Assembly: GCA_031276375.1 (NCBI GenBank)
Contig: JAISNE010000173.1
Coordinates: 1 to 5,241, forward strand
Length of the DNA stretch: 5,241 nucleotides
Direction: 5' to 3'
DNA from: Accumulibacter sp.
GTDB lineage: Bacteria > Pseudomonadota > Gammaproteobacteria > Burkholderiales > Rhodocyclaceae
Shown: positions 1-5,181 of the stretch, one piece after another
How positions within the stretch are numbered: the first letter of the stretch is position 1
Layout: the number at the start of each line of letters is the position of its first letter
Translations under genes and position numbers: made by a program
The notes under the pieces: model-generated
What the model was told of the DNA's origin: nothing
Database searches by the model: none
The model's input: only the letters and a program-made list of their open reading frames with translations

Positions 1-1
1 T

Positions 2-187
2 GGCTGCTATACACCAGGAACCTGGATTCCAATTATTCCAGAGCAAGAGATGCTGGCGAAAAAACCTGACTACCTACTTGTTCTTCCATGGCATTTCCGG
101 GATTTTTTCATCACGAACAAAAATTTTGCCGGGATGAATCTGCTTTTTCCCCTGCCAGAAATCGAGGTTGTTCATGTTACTGCCTGA
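2..187 (+). CDS. C-terminal end of a SAM-dependent C-methyltransferase (partial, 5' end outside window)
   Basis: The frame is open from the window edge to TGA at 185-187 and gives 61 residues. The segment reads GTWIPIIPEQEML, then KKPDYLLVLPWHF, then LLFPLPEIEVV. This pattern is characteristic of the C-terminal domain of class I methyltransferases of the Methyltransf_14 type, whose characterised members C-methylate nucleotide-activated deoxysugars (TylCIII-like). The family signature has a GT-x-IPI strand, an acidic residue pair, PDY-(hydrophobic)-LPW-H/N-F, and a final FPLP-x-x-E/x-V strand, all visible here in order. The SAM-binding and zinc-binding parts lie outside the window, so the substrate cannot be inferred. 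Base composition is clearly more AT-rich than the minus-strand operon, as is common for surface-polysaccharide gene clusters. The end looks natural, because family members also stop shortly after the FPLP strand. The family call is from memory of the motif and no search was run. Confidence 0.75.
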   Translation, partial: GCYTPGTWIPIIPEQEMLAKKPDYLLVLPWHFRDFFITNKNFAGMNLLFPLPEIEVVHVTA

Positions 188-518
188 AGCAAGGGAACAT
201 TCCATAACTGTCGCGCTCTGTATGTTTGCAAATCTTCCTGATGAATAAGTTAGTTTTACGATGAATCCAGGCTTCCCGTGCCTGCCGCACGTCTTCGCGT
301 TCTTGTTCGCTGGCGTGTAAGGTCTTTTTAAAACTCAATCCCCATGTGTTCAACTGATGCCAGAGGCCCGAAACCGCGAGCCTGATGCCCATATCAACGG
401 CCTGTTGAGCGCAACTTGGTATGAAACGAGTCTGGATGGTTGCCGCGCAGGAAAACGAATTGTGATGAATGCCCAGCCTGTCGCCGTCTGTCTTGAGCCG
501 TCCGCGGCGATTCTTCAT
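177..518 (-). pseudogene. Decayed IS630-type transposase fragment
   Basis: A 113-codon frame is open here, but only its middle looks like a known protein. Residues 43-84 (about positions 267-392) contain MGIRLAVSGLW, then WGLSFKKTLHASEQERED and V-x-x-AREAW. This matches the junction of the helix-turn-helix and catalytic regions of IS630-family transposases, where the consensus is roughly GI-x-VS-x-x-x-LW-x-x-L-x-x-x-GLSFKK-T-LHA-x-EQ-x-R-x-DV. Intact IS630 transposases are some 300 residues or more and continue with a FIDET-type catalytic aspartate motif. That motif is absent: after AREAW the frame reads HRKTNLFIRK and stops about 30 residues later. Residues 1-42 do not resemble the N-terminal domain. 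In another minus frame, a stretch containing HPDSFHTKLR ends at a stop near 393, so a frameshift there is possible. I see no terminal inverted repeats. The gene is surely not functional as a transposase. The open frame could still be annotated as a hypothetical protein. Confidence 0.6.
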
Positions 519-564
519 GCCAATCCGGAATAACCCGATGCCATCCGCTGAACTCCGGAATACA
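519..564. other. Short spacer downstream of hslR, no clear terminator
   Basis: This stretch separates the hslR stop from the transposase remnant. The 9-mer tccggaata occurs at 524-532 and extends the theme at 554-562, a spacing of 30 bp. No GC-rich stem followed by a T-run is visible in the minus-strand direction, so the operon's transcript end is not identified. The repeat is short enough to be chance. Confidence 0.3.
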
Positions 565-978
565 TCAGGCGGGGTCTTGGCGCGCGCGCTCGAAGCGGTG
601 GATCTGGCGGCGCGCCTTCTTGGTCGGTCGGCCCTTGAGGCCGCTGCCCGGCGCGGGCGCGAGGCGCAGGGTTTCCTGGAGCGCTTCGCGGCGCGCGCGG
701 CTGGCGGCGGTTTCCTCGTAAAGCCGCTCCGCTTCGGCGGCGGGGCGGCGCTGTTCGTTGAGCGCGCGCACGATCACGGTCCATTGCCTGGGGCCGTGCG
801 CGATTTCCAGCGTATCGCCGGGATGGACTTCCCGGGCCGGTTTCGGCGCCTCGCCGTTCAGGCGGATGCGCCCGGCCTGGATGGCTTCGCTGGCCAGCGA
901 GCGCGTCTTGAAAAAGCGCGCCGCCCACAGCCACTTGTCGATGCGCTGGCGCTGCGTCGCGTCGCCTCGCGTGTCCAT
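565..978 (-). CDS. hslR: Hsp15 / HslR, ribosome-associated S4-domain RNA-binding protein
   Basis: The 137-residue product matches heat shock protein 15 along its whole length; the E. coli protein is 133 residues. The S4 RNA-binding domain occupies about residues 11-62: RIDKWLWAARFFKTRSLA, then A-x-x-AGRIRLNG, then KP-AREV-x-PGDTLEI. It is followed by the family's TVIVRALNEQRRPA-x-EA-x-x-LYEET segment (residues 67-91) and a basic C-terminal tail with RPTKKARRQIHRFER. In characterised bacteria Hsp15 binds free 50S subunits that carry a peptidyl-tRNA and helps recycle them after heat shock. I chose ATG at 978 because it gives the family's usual length; the frame is open further upstream but only as an out-of-frame reading of the RND gene. 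It starts 5 nt after the RND stop and has a poor Shine-Dalgarno, so translation probably depends on reinitiation after the RND gene. Confidence 0.93.
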   Translation of the reverse strand: MDTRGDATQRQRIDKWLWAARFFKTRSLASEAIQAGRIRLNGEAPKPAREVHPGDTLEIAHGPRQWTVIVRALNEQRRPAAEAERLYEETAASRARREALQETLRLAPAPGSGLKGRPTKKARRQIHRFERARQDPA

Positions 979-983
979 GGCGG

Positions 984-3900
984 TCAAAACGACTCGGCGG
1001 CGACGTGGGCGGCCTGTTCCCGCTGCGTCAGCCGGTCGAGGTACAGGTATACCACCGGCGTCAGGTAGAGCGTCAGGAACTGCGATACGAGCAGTCCGCC
1101 GACGACGGCGATGCCCAGCGGCTGCCGCACTTCCGCGCCGGCGCCGATGCCCAGCGCGATCGGCAGGGTGCCGACGAGCGCGGCCATGGTGGTCATCATG
1201 ATCGGCCGGAAGCGGATCAGGCAGGCGCTGATAATGGCGTCGAAGGCCGCGTCGCCCTTGTTGCGCTGCCGGTCGAGCGCGAAGTCGATCATCATGATGG
1301 CGTTCTTCTTGACGATGCCGATGAGCATGATGACGCCGACGAAGGAGTAGAGATTGAGGTCGATGTCGAAGAGCATCAGCGTGACCAGCGCGCCGAGCGC
1401 GGCGGACGGTAGACCCGAGAGAATCGTCAGCGGATGGATGAAACTCTCGTAGAGGATGCCGAGCACGATGTAGACGACCAGCACGGCGATCAGCAGCAGG
1501 ATGCCCAGCCCTTGCAACGAGGACTGGAAGGCCTTGGCGGTGCCTTGCAGGCTGGTGGTGAGCGACACCGGCAGGTGGATTTCCCGTTCGAGCGCCCGGA
1601 GGCTGTTGACCGCGTCGCCGAGCGAGATGCCCGGCAGCAGGTTGAACGAGATGGTGACCGCGGGCATCTGCCCCTGGTGGTTGATGGTCGTGGCCTGCGT
1701 GCCGCGGGTGACCTTGGCCACCGTGTCGAGCGGCACCAGTTGGCCGTTGCCGGCGCGCACGTAGAGCCGGGAAAGCCGGGACGGATCGAGCTGGTATTCG
1801 GGCGCCAGTTCGAGGATCACCTGGTACTGGTTCATGGTGCCGTAGATGGTCGAAATCTGGCGCGAACTGAAGGCGCTCTGCAGGGCGTCCTCGACTTGCC
1901 CGAAGGTCAGGCCGAGCGCGGCGATCTTGTCGCGGTCGACGGTGAGCGCCACCACCGGGCCGGCGTTGTAGAGGTTGCTGGTGACGTCGACGAAACCCGG
2001 CAGCTGCCGTATCCGGCCGAGCAGCGTGTGGGTCCATTCGTGCAGTTCGTTCAGGTAAGTGCTCTGCAAGGTGTATTGGTATTGCGCCGACGTGGCCTGG
2101 CCGCCGATGCGGATCGACGGCGGGTTGCGCAGGAAGACGTTGATGCCGGGAACCGTGGCCAGCTTCGGGCGGAGTTCGTGGATGATTTCCTCGGCCGACA
2201 GTTGGCGCTCGGCGCGCGGCTTGAGCACCAGGTTGAGCGAGCCGGTGTTCTGGGTCGGCCGCGCGCTGGAGGGGCCGACCGTCGACATGAAGGAGCGGAT
2301 GTTCGGGTTCCCGGCGACGATGGCGGCGATCGCGCGCTGCTTTTCCACCATCGCGGCGAACGAGACATCCTGCGCGGCTTCCGTGGTGCCGTTGATCTGC
2401 CCGCTGTCGCCCGCCGGCAGGAAGCCCTTGGGAATATGGACGAACAGCAGGCCGCTGCCCAGCACCGACAGCGCGAATCCGAAGATCACCGCGCGCGGAT
2501 GGCGCATGGCCAGATGCAGGGTCTTTTCGTAACCGGAGAGGAGCGCCGCGAAGAAGCGCTCGAAGGCCCGGAAAACCCGGCCGTGTTTTTCGTTGGCCGT
2601 GTGTTTCAGGTAGCGGCTGCACATCATCGGCGTGAGGGTGAGCGAAACGAGTCCGGAAACGAGGATCGCCACGCAGATGGTCACGGCGAATTCGTTCAGC
2701 AGCCGTCCGACGATGCCGCTCATGAACATCACCGGGATGAACACGGCGATCAGCGAGAGCGTCATCGAGACGATGGTCGAGCTGATTTCGCGCGAACCCT
2801 TGATCGCCGCCTGCAACGGCGTCTCGCCCAGTTCGATGTGCCGGACGATGTTCTCCAGCATGACGATGGCGTCGTCCACGACGAAGCCGACCGCCAGCGT
2901 CAGGGCGAGCAGCGAGAGATTGTCCAGGCTGAAGCCGAGCGCGTGCATCACGGCGAAGGTGCCGATCACCGAGATCGGCAGGGCCAGCGCGGGAATGACC
3001 GTGGCCGAGAGGTTGCGCAGGAACAGGAGGATCACCAGAATGACCAGGAAGCCGGAAAGCAGCAGCGTGAATTGCACGTCCTTGATCGACTCGGCGATCG
3101 AGGCGCTGCGGTCGTACAGCGTGGTCATGGTGATCGACGCCGGCAGGGTGGCCTGGAAAGCGGGCAGCACGCGCTTGATCGCGGCGACGGTTTCGACGGT
3201 GTTGACGCCCGGCTGGCGCAGGATCGCCAGCCCGATCGAGCGTTTGTCGACGTTCCAGGCCGCGACGCGGATGTTCTCGACGCTGTCGATCGGGGTGGCG
3301 ACTTCTTCGAGGCGGACCGGCGCGCCGTTCTTCCAGGCCACGATCAGCGGACGATAATCCACCGCCCGGTTGAGCTGTCCGTTGTCCCGGATGGAGAACA
3401 TCTGGCGCGTCCCGCTGAACTGGCCGAGCGGCTGGTTGACGTTGGCTTGCGTGATCGACTGGCGCAGTTCGTCGATCCCCAGGCCGCGCGAAGTCAACTG
3501 ATCGGGATCGGCCTGGATGCGCACCGCGTATTTCTGCGACCCCCAGACGAGCACCTGAGCGACGCCGGTGACCATCGACAGCCGCTGCGCGAGCTGCGTT
3601 TCGGCGTATTCGCTGACCACCGGCAGGGGCAGCGTCGAGGAAGTCAGGGCAATGTTGAAAATCGGCGCGTCCGCCGGGTTGATCTTGCGGAACGACGGCG
3701 GTGTCGGCATGGACGGCGGCAGCCTGCGCTGCGCCGCGGCGATGGCCGACTGGACATCCTGCGCCGCGGCATCGATGTTGCGGTCCAGCGAAAATTGCAG
3801 GGTGATCGTGGTCGTTCCCTGCGCGCTCACCGAACTCATCGAATCGAGTCCGGAAATCGTCGAGAATTGCCCTTCGAGCAGCGTCGCCACCGCCGAAGCC

Positions 3901-4076
3901 ATGGTTTCCGGCGACGCGCCGGGCAGGTTGGCGGTCACCGAGATGGTCGGAAAATCGACATCGGGCAGTTCGGAGACCGGCAGCGCGCGGTAGGCGATGA
4001 CGCCGAAAATCACGAACGCCGCCATCAGCAGCGTGGTCATTACCGGGCGGCGGATGCAAAGTTCCGGCAGATTCAT
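984..4076 (-). CDS. RND-family (HAE1/AcrB-like, MdtB/MdtC-related) efflux permease
   Basis: This is a complete 1030-residue inner-membrane drug/proton antiporter; E. coli MdtC is 1025 residues. TM1 lies at about 12-29. The first periplasmic porter/docking loop spans 30-334, TM2-TM6 335-485, TM7 528-547, the second periplasmic loop 548-854, and TM8-TM12 855-1012. The proton-relay residues are present: D401-D402 in TM4 (GFVVDDAIVMLEN), K924 in TM10 (GIVKKNAIMM) and arginines 955/957 in RFRPIMMTT. Other family hallmarks are LP-x-x-LPDVDFP (32-43), LPGASPETM (51-59), LTPMMCSRYL (481-490), ILYESFIHPLTIL (874-886) and RQPLGIAVVGG (984-994). The start follows a GAGG Shine-Dalgarno and gives the usual N-terminus with the RRPVMTTLL helix. 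Such pumps work as trimers with a periplasmic adaptor and an outer-membrane channel. No adaptor, second permease or channel gene adjoins it. Instead it overlaps the GNAT stop by 4 nt and is followed by hslR. One oddity is Leu66 where relatives usually have VATPLE. Substrate is unknown; metals are unlikely, as the sequence is MdtB/C-like, not CusA-like. Confidence 0.97.
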   Translation of the reverse strand: MNLPELCIRRPVMTTLLMAAFVIFGVIAYRALPVSELPDVDFPTISVTANLPGASPETMASAVATLLEGQFSTISGLDSMSSVSAQGTTTITLQFSLDRNIDAAAQDVQSAIAAAQRRLPPSMPTPPSFRKINPADAPIFNIALTSSTLPLPVVSEYAETQLAQRLSMVTGVAQVLVWGSQKYAVRIQADPDQLTSRGLGIDELRQSITQANVNQPLGQFSGTRQMFSIRDNGQLNRAVDYRPLIVAWKNGAPVRLEEVATPIDSVENIRVAAWNVDKRSIGLAILRQPGVNTVETVAAIKRVLPAFQATLPASITMTTLYDRSASIAESIKDVQFTLLLSGFLVILVILLFLRNLSATVIPALALPISVIGTFAVMHALGFSLDNLSLLALTLAVGFVVDDAIVMLENIVRHIELGETPLQAAIKGSREISSTIVSMTLSLIAVFIPVMFMSGIVGRLLNEFAVTICVAILVSGLVSLTLTPMMCSRYLKHTANEKHGRVFRAFERFFAALLSGYEKTLHLAMRHPRAVIFGFALSVLGSGLLFVHIPKGFLPAGDSGQINGTTEAAQDVSFAAMVEKQRAIAAIVAGNPNIRSFMSTVGPSSARPTQNTGSLNLVLKPRAERQLSAEEIIHELRPKLATVPGINVFLRNPPSIRIGGQATSAQYQYTLQSTYLNELHEWTHTLLGRIRQLPGFVDVTSNLYNAGPVVALTVDRDKIAALGLTFGQVEDALQSAFSSRQISTIYGTMNQYQVILELAPEYQLDPSRLSRLYVRAGNGQLVPLDTVAKVTRGTQATTINHQGQMPAVTISFNLLPGISLGDAVNSLRALEREIHLPVSLTTSLQGTAKAFQSSLQGLGILLLIAVLVVYIVLGILYESFIHPLTILSGLPSAALGALVTLMLFDIDLNLYSFVGVIMLIGIVKKNAIMMIDFALDRQRNKGDAAFDAIISACLIRFRPIMMTTMAALVGTLPIALGIGAGAEVRQPLGIAVVGGLLVSQFLTLYLTPVVYLYLDRLTQREQAAHVAAESF

Positions 4077-4591
4077 GTCCGATTACCTCGAAAAAGACTC
4101 ATGCCGGCCAGGCGCGGGTGGATGAGCGCGCCCCGGTTCCCTTGCCTGTCTTTTCGCTCCTTGATGGCATACGGGCCAAACCCGGGTTTGGAGTAAAGCC
4201 GTAGACCGGCAATATTCTGGTTGAAACACGATGCCGTCAGCTCGGTGGCCCGATGTTTTGAAAAGGTAATGGCGGCCATCCGCGCGATGAGATAGCGGCC
4301 TACCCCGCGCCGGCGCGCCGAGGGAGAAATGATGACGTTGCCGAGCGAACAACGACCGCCGGTTTCCCGGCGATGGAAATTGGCGAAAGCGGCGACTTCG
4401 CCGTCCAGTTCCGCCACGGTCGAGTCCGAACGCTGGGCGATTGCTTCTTGCAATTGCGCGGGTGTCAACGGAAATTCCGCTAACGGAAATTCCGCTTTGG
4501 GGAACATGAAAAACAACTCGTCCTCGCTTTGCGGAAAACCGCAAACGACGCGAATGTCTTTTTCCTCGACGGGACGATGTGTCAATGACAT
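4073..4591 (-). CDS. GNAT-family N-acetyltransferase
   Basis: The 172-residue cytosolic enzyme should transfer an acetyl group from acetyl-CoA; the acceptor is unknown. Motif A, the acetyl-CoA pyrophosphate site, is at about 85-102: NVIISPSARRRGVGRYLI, with the R93-x-x-G96-x-G98 signature. Motif B is at about 121-141: SCFNQNIAGL-RLYSK-PGFGPY, the N-x-x-A-x-x-LY-x-x-x-GF form. The N-terminal part, SEDELFFMFPKA and PLTPAQLQEAI, recalls a widespread group of single-domain GNAT proteins with the same FFMFPKA-PLT segment, mostly about 155-160 residues. The extra length comes from a duplicated AEFPL pentapeptide (residues 33-42) and a short C-terminal tail that runs into the RND start. The ATG at 4591 follows an AGGA with short spacing. 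The stop codon shares bases with the RND ATG (ATGA), implying translational coupling. It is 67 bp downstream of the antitoxin-like gene. GNAT toxins of the TacT/AtaT type are an alternative, but those pair with ribbon-helix-helix antitoxins and usually overlap them, so I favour an ordinary acetyltransferase. Confidence 0.85.
   Translation of the reverse strand: MSLTHRPVEEKDIRVVCGFPQSEDELFFMFPKAEFPLAEFPLTPAQLQEAIAQRSDSTVAELDGEVAAFANFHRRETGGRCSLGNVIISPSARRRGVGRYLIARMAAITFSKHRATELTASCFNQNIAGLRLYSKPGFGPYAIKERKDRQGNRGALIHPRLAGMSLFRGNRT
4086..4089 (-). promoter_or_regulatory. Ribosome binding site of the RND permease inside the GNAT 3' end
   Basis: The minus strand reads GAGG, then nine bases, then the ATG at 4076. 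This supports the chosen RND start. It lies within the last codons of the acetyltransferase gene, so the pump can be translated both by its own initiation and by coupling through the ATGA overlap. Confidence 0.65.
4467..4496 (-). repeat. Perfect 15-bp tandem duplication inside the GNAT gene
   Basis: Two exact copies of aacggaaattccgct (plus strand) lie head to tail at 4467-4481 and 4482-4496. They encode AEFPL twice in frame. Each unit contains a small palindrome, cggaa-a-ttccg. Related proteins recalled from the family have a single FPKA-x-x-PLT stretch, so the second copy looks like an in-frame expansion. Confidence 0.85.
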
Positions 4592-4658
4592 GTTTCCTGG
4601 TTCAAATCGTCACATCTTCCGGCAAGGAATTGTTTTTCCAAATAATGCCTTTTGGACT
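4592..4658 (-). other. Spacer between antitoxin-like gene and GNAT, with a short inverted repeat
   Basis: This 67-bp stretch contains the perfect inverted repeat TCCAAA / TTTGGA with an 8-nt loop (4637-4656), just after the antitoxin-like gene's stop. On the minus strand the stem is followed by A-rich sequence, not T-rich, so it does not look like an intrinsic terminator. There is no room for a PIN-domain toxin, and no start of one is visible. No convincing promoter was found. Confidence 0.4.
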
Positions 4659-4856
4659 TTATCGCGCATAGGCCTCTTTCCGGTCAAAGCGCGTTTCCCC
4701 GGTGGAGAGTTTCAGGTCGGGGAAAAATCGCGGCTTGCCGGCGGCGCGTGGCGCGTCCGGCAACACCCTGAATTTCCGAACGCCGGCTTTCAGATATTCG
4801 TCCGGCACACGGATCGCGCCGTTTTCAATGACGGCTTCAAACTGACAAGCGAACAT
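4659..4856 (-). CDS. Small antitoxin-like protein (VapB/AbrB-like type), without adjacent toxin
   Basis: The product has 65 residues. The N-terminal half, FEAVIENGAIRVPDEYL (6-22) followed by a short strand (KFRVLPD, 28-34), has the look of small antitoxins whose N-terminus folds as a beta-strand pair: x-F-x-A-x-(V/I)-x-NG-x-I-x-(V/L)-P-x-x-Y/F. The C-terminal segment LKLSTGETRFDRKEAYAR resembles the toxin-binding tail of antitoxins ending in (T/S)-x-G-x-x-FDREEANAR, which are normally followed at once by a PIN-domain VapC ribonuclease. The start was set at 4856, not at an in-frame ATG 63 bp upstream (4919), because a full AGGAGG stands 5 nt before it and the family motif begins right after. 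A perfect stem-loop lies just upstream. No toxin follows: the next gene is a GNAT enzyme. It could be a solitary antitoxin left after toxin loss or a regulator. The family call is moderate and from pattern memory; that the gene is real is more certain. Confidence 0.65.
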   Translation of the reverse strand: MFACQFEAVIENGAIRVPDEYLKAGVRKFRVLPDAPRAAGKPRFFPDLKLSTGETRFDRKEAYAR

Positions 4857-4861
4857 GGATG

Positions 4862-4867
4862 CCTCCT
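4862..4867 (-). promoter_or_regulatory. Strong Shine-Dalgarno of the antitoxin-like gene
   Basis: The minus strand reads AAAGGAGG, then CATCC, then ATG at 4856. The full AGGAGG core with a 5-nt spacer decides the start of the 65-aa gene over the upstream in-frame ATG at 4919. Confidence 0.8.
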
Positions 4868-4876
4868 TTCGAACCC

Positions 4877-4896
4877 ATGCGGCAATTTCGCCGCAT
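4877..4896 (-). promoter_or_regulatory. Perfect 7-bp inverted repeat in the leader of the antitoxin-like gene
   Basis: Arms ATGCGGC (4877-4883) and GCCGCAT (4890-4896) enclose a 6-nt loop. The repeat ends 9 bp upstream of the AGGAGG. It could be an operator for autoregulation, as antitoxins often bind palindromes by their own start, or an mRNA hairpin that affects initiation. The sequence alone does not decide between them. Confidence 0.45.
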
Positions 4897-5022
4897 TGTA
4901 CGTCGTTTGTGCAGAACATATCGCAATTCCATCATATGTAATCCGTGGAAAAGGCGCCGAAAGGGGAATAATACCAAGTTGCCGCCAAACCATCGTGATA
5001 CGCCAAAAATGACGGCGGTACA
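4897..5022. other. Non-coding stretch upstream of the antitoxin-like gene
   Basis: No gene is visible on either strand. On the minus strand a TATGAT hexamer (4936-4931) could be a -10 element for the operon, but no acceptable -35 stands 16-18 bp before it. A second weak TATGTT lies a little downstream. The operon promoter is therefore expected here but not proven. Confidence 0.3.
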
Positions 5023-5039
5023 GCGAGCCTACGGCTCGC
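5023..5039. repeat. Short palindromic hairpin, loop TAC/GTA
   Basis: Perfect 7-bp arms GCGAGCC and GGCTCGC enclose TAC (GTA on the minus strand). It adjoins the REP-like unit on its left side. On the minus strand its context (AATGCG..., loop GTA) resembles the hairpin at 5108-5122 read on the plus strand. Confidence 0.6.
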
Positions 5040-5042
5040 ATT

Positions 5043-5064
5043 GCGGGCGGGACGCCCGCGCTCC
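5043..5064 (-). repeat. REP-like unit 1 (GGAG plus hairpin)
   Basis: On the minus strand GGAG and a C are followed by a perfect hairpin: arm GCGGGCG, loop TCC, arm CGCCCGC. A GTAG/GGAG-type tetranucleotide just 5' of a GC-rich hairpin is the described layout of REP elements mobilised by RAYT (REP-associated tyrosine) transposases. It is the inverted partner of the unit at 5160-5181, with one base different in the loop. Confidence 0.6.
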
Positions 5065-5107
5065 TGTCCGGAGGACTGAGGACAGAAGACCGAAGACAGT
5101 AGTATTG

Positions 5108-5122
5108 CGGCGCGTAGCGCCG
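5108..5122. repeat. Central hairpin of the palindromic element, loop GTA
   Basis: Perfect 6-bp arms CGGCGC and GCGCCG surround GTA. It stands at the centre of the inverted repeat (midpoint about 5112-5115). Confidence 0.6.
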
Positions 5123-5159
5123 GTAACTGGTTGCCCTCTGCCTTCGGTCATCCGGACCG

Positions 5160-5181
5160 GGAGCGCGGGCGTCTCGCCCGC
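5160..5181 (+). repeat. REP-like unit 2 (GGAG plus hairpin)
   Basis: On the plus strand GGAG and a C precede arm GCGGGCG, loop TCT and arm CGCCCGC. Apart from the last loop base it is identical to unit 1 on the opposite strand. Confidence 0.6.

Larger units (their letters stand above)
5043..5181. mobile_element. REPIN-like or MITE-like imperfect palindrome of about 139 bp
   Basis: Two REP-like units face opposite ways at the two ends. Their inverted similarity goes on inward: both are followed by GTCCGGA after a 1-2 nt difference, then by GACTGAGGACAGA on one side and GACCGAAGGCAGA on the other (10 of 13 match). The centre is a hairpin at 5108-5122. This fits a REPIN, a non-autonomous pair of inverted REPs moved by a RAYT transposase encoded elsewhere; none is in this window. 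A plain intergenic palindrome or MITE is the alternative. I saw no target-site duplication. Confidence 0.5.

Noticed and set aside
391..401. The 11-mer atatcaacggc is also at 5231-5241, at the window's right edge
   Set aside because: Several 11-mer matches are expected by chance in 5 kb, and the flanks differ, so it does not show a second IS copy or attachment site.
565..4059. A single 1164-codon minus-strand frame covering both RND and hslR
   Set aside because: Only its end is real (hslR). The rest is an off-frame reading of the RND gene, so this is not an RND-HslR fusion; RND has its own stop at 984-986.
1434..4196. A 920-codon open frame on the plus strand, antisense to the RND gene
   Set aside because: It is the complement of a GC-rich real gene; the translation is full of R, D, Q, H and G and shows no family motif. 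The minus-strand frame has complete RND signatures.
4637..4656. Inverted repeat TCCAAA/TTTGGA as a terminator between the antitoxin-like gene and GNAT
   Set aside because: The stem is short and AT-containing and is followed by A residues, not T, in the direction of transcription.
4931..4936. TATGAT as a firm -10 promoter element for the operon
   Set aside because: No acceptable -35 hexamer is present at 16-18 bp; kept only as a possibility in the non-coding entry.
4329..5012. 227-codon plus-strand frame over the GNAT and antitoxin-like genes
   Set aside because: It is antisense to two better-supported genes and has no recognisable motif or ribosome binding site.
5023..5181. Hairpin cluster as a CRISPR array or rho-independent terminator
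   Set aside because: Units are inverted, not regularly spaced direct repeats, and none of the hairpins is followed by a T-run.
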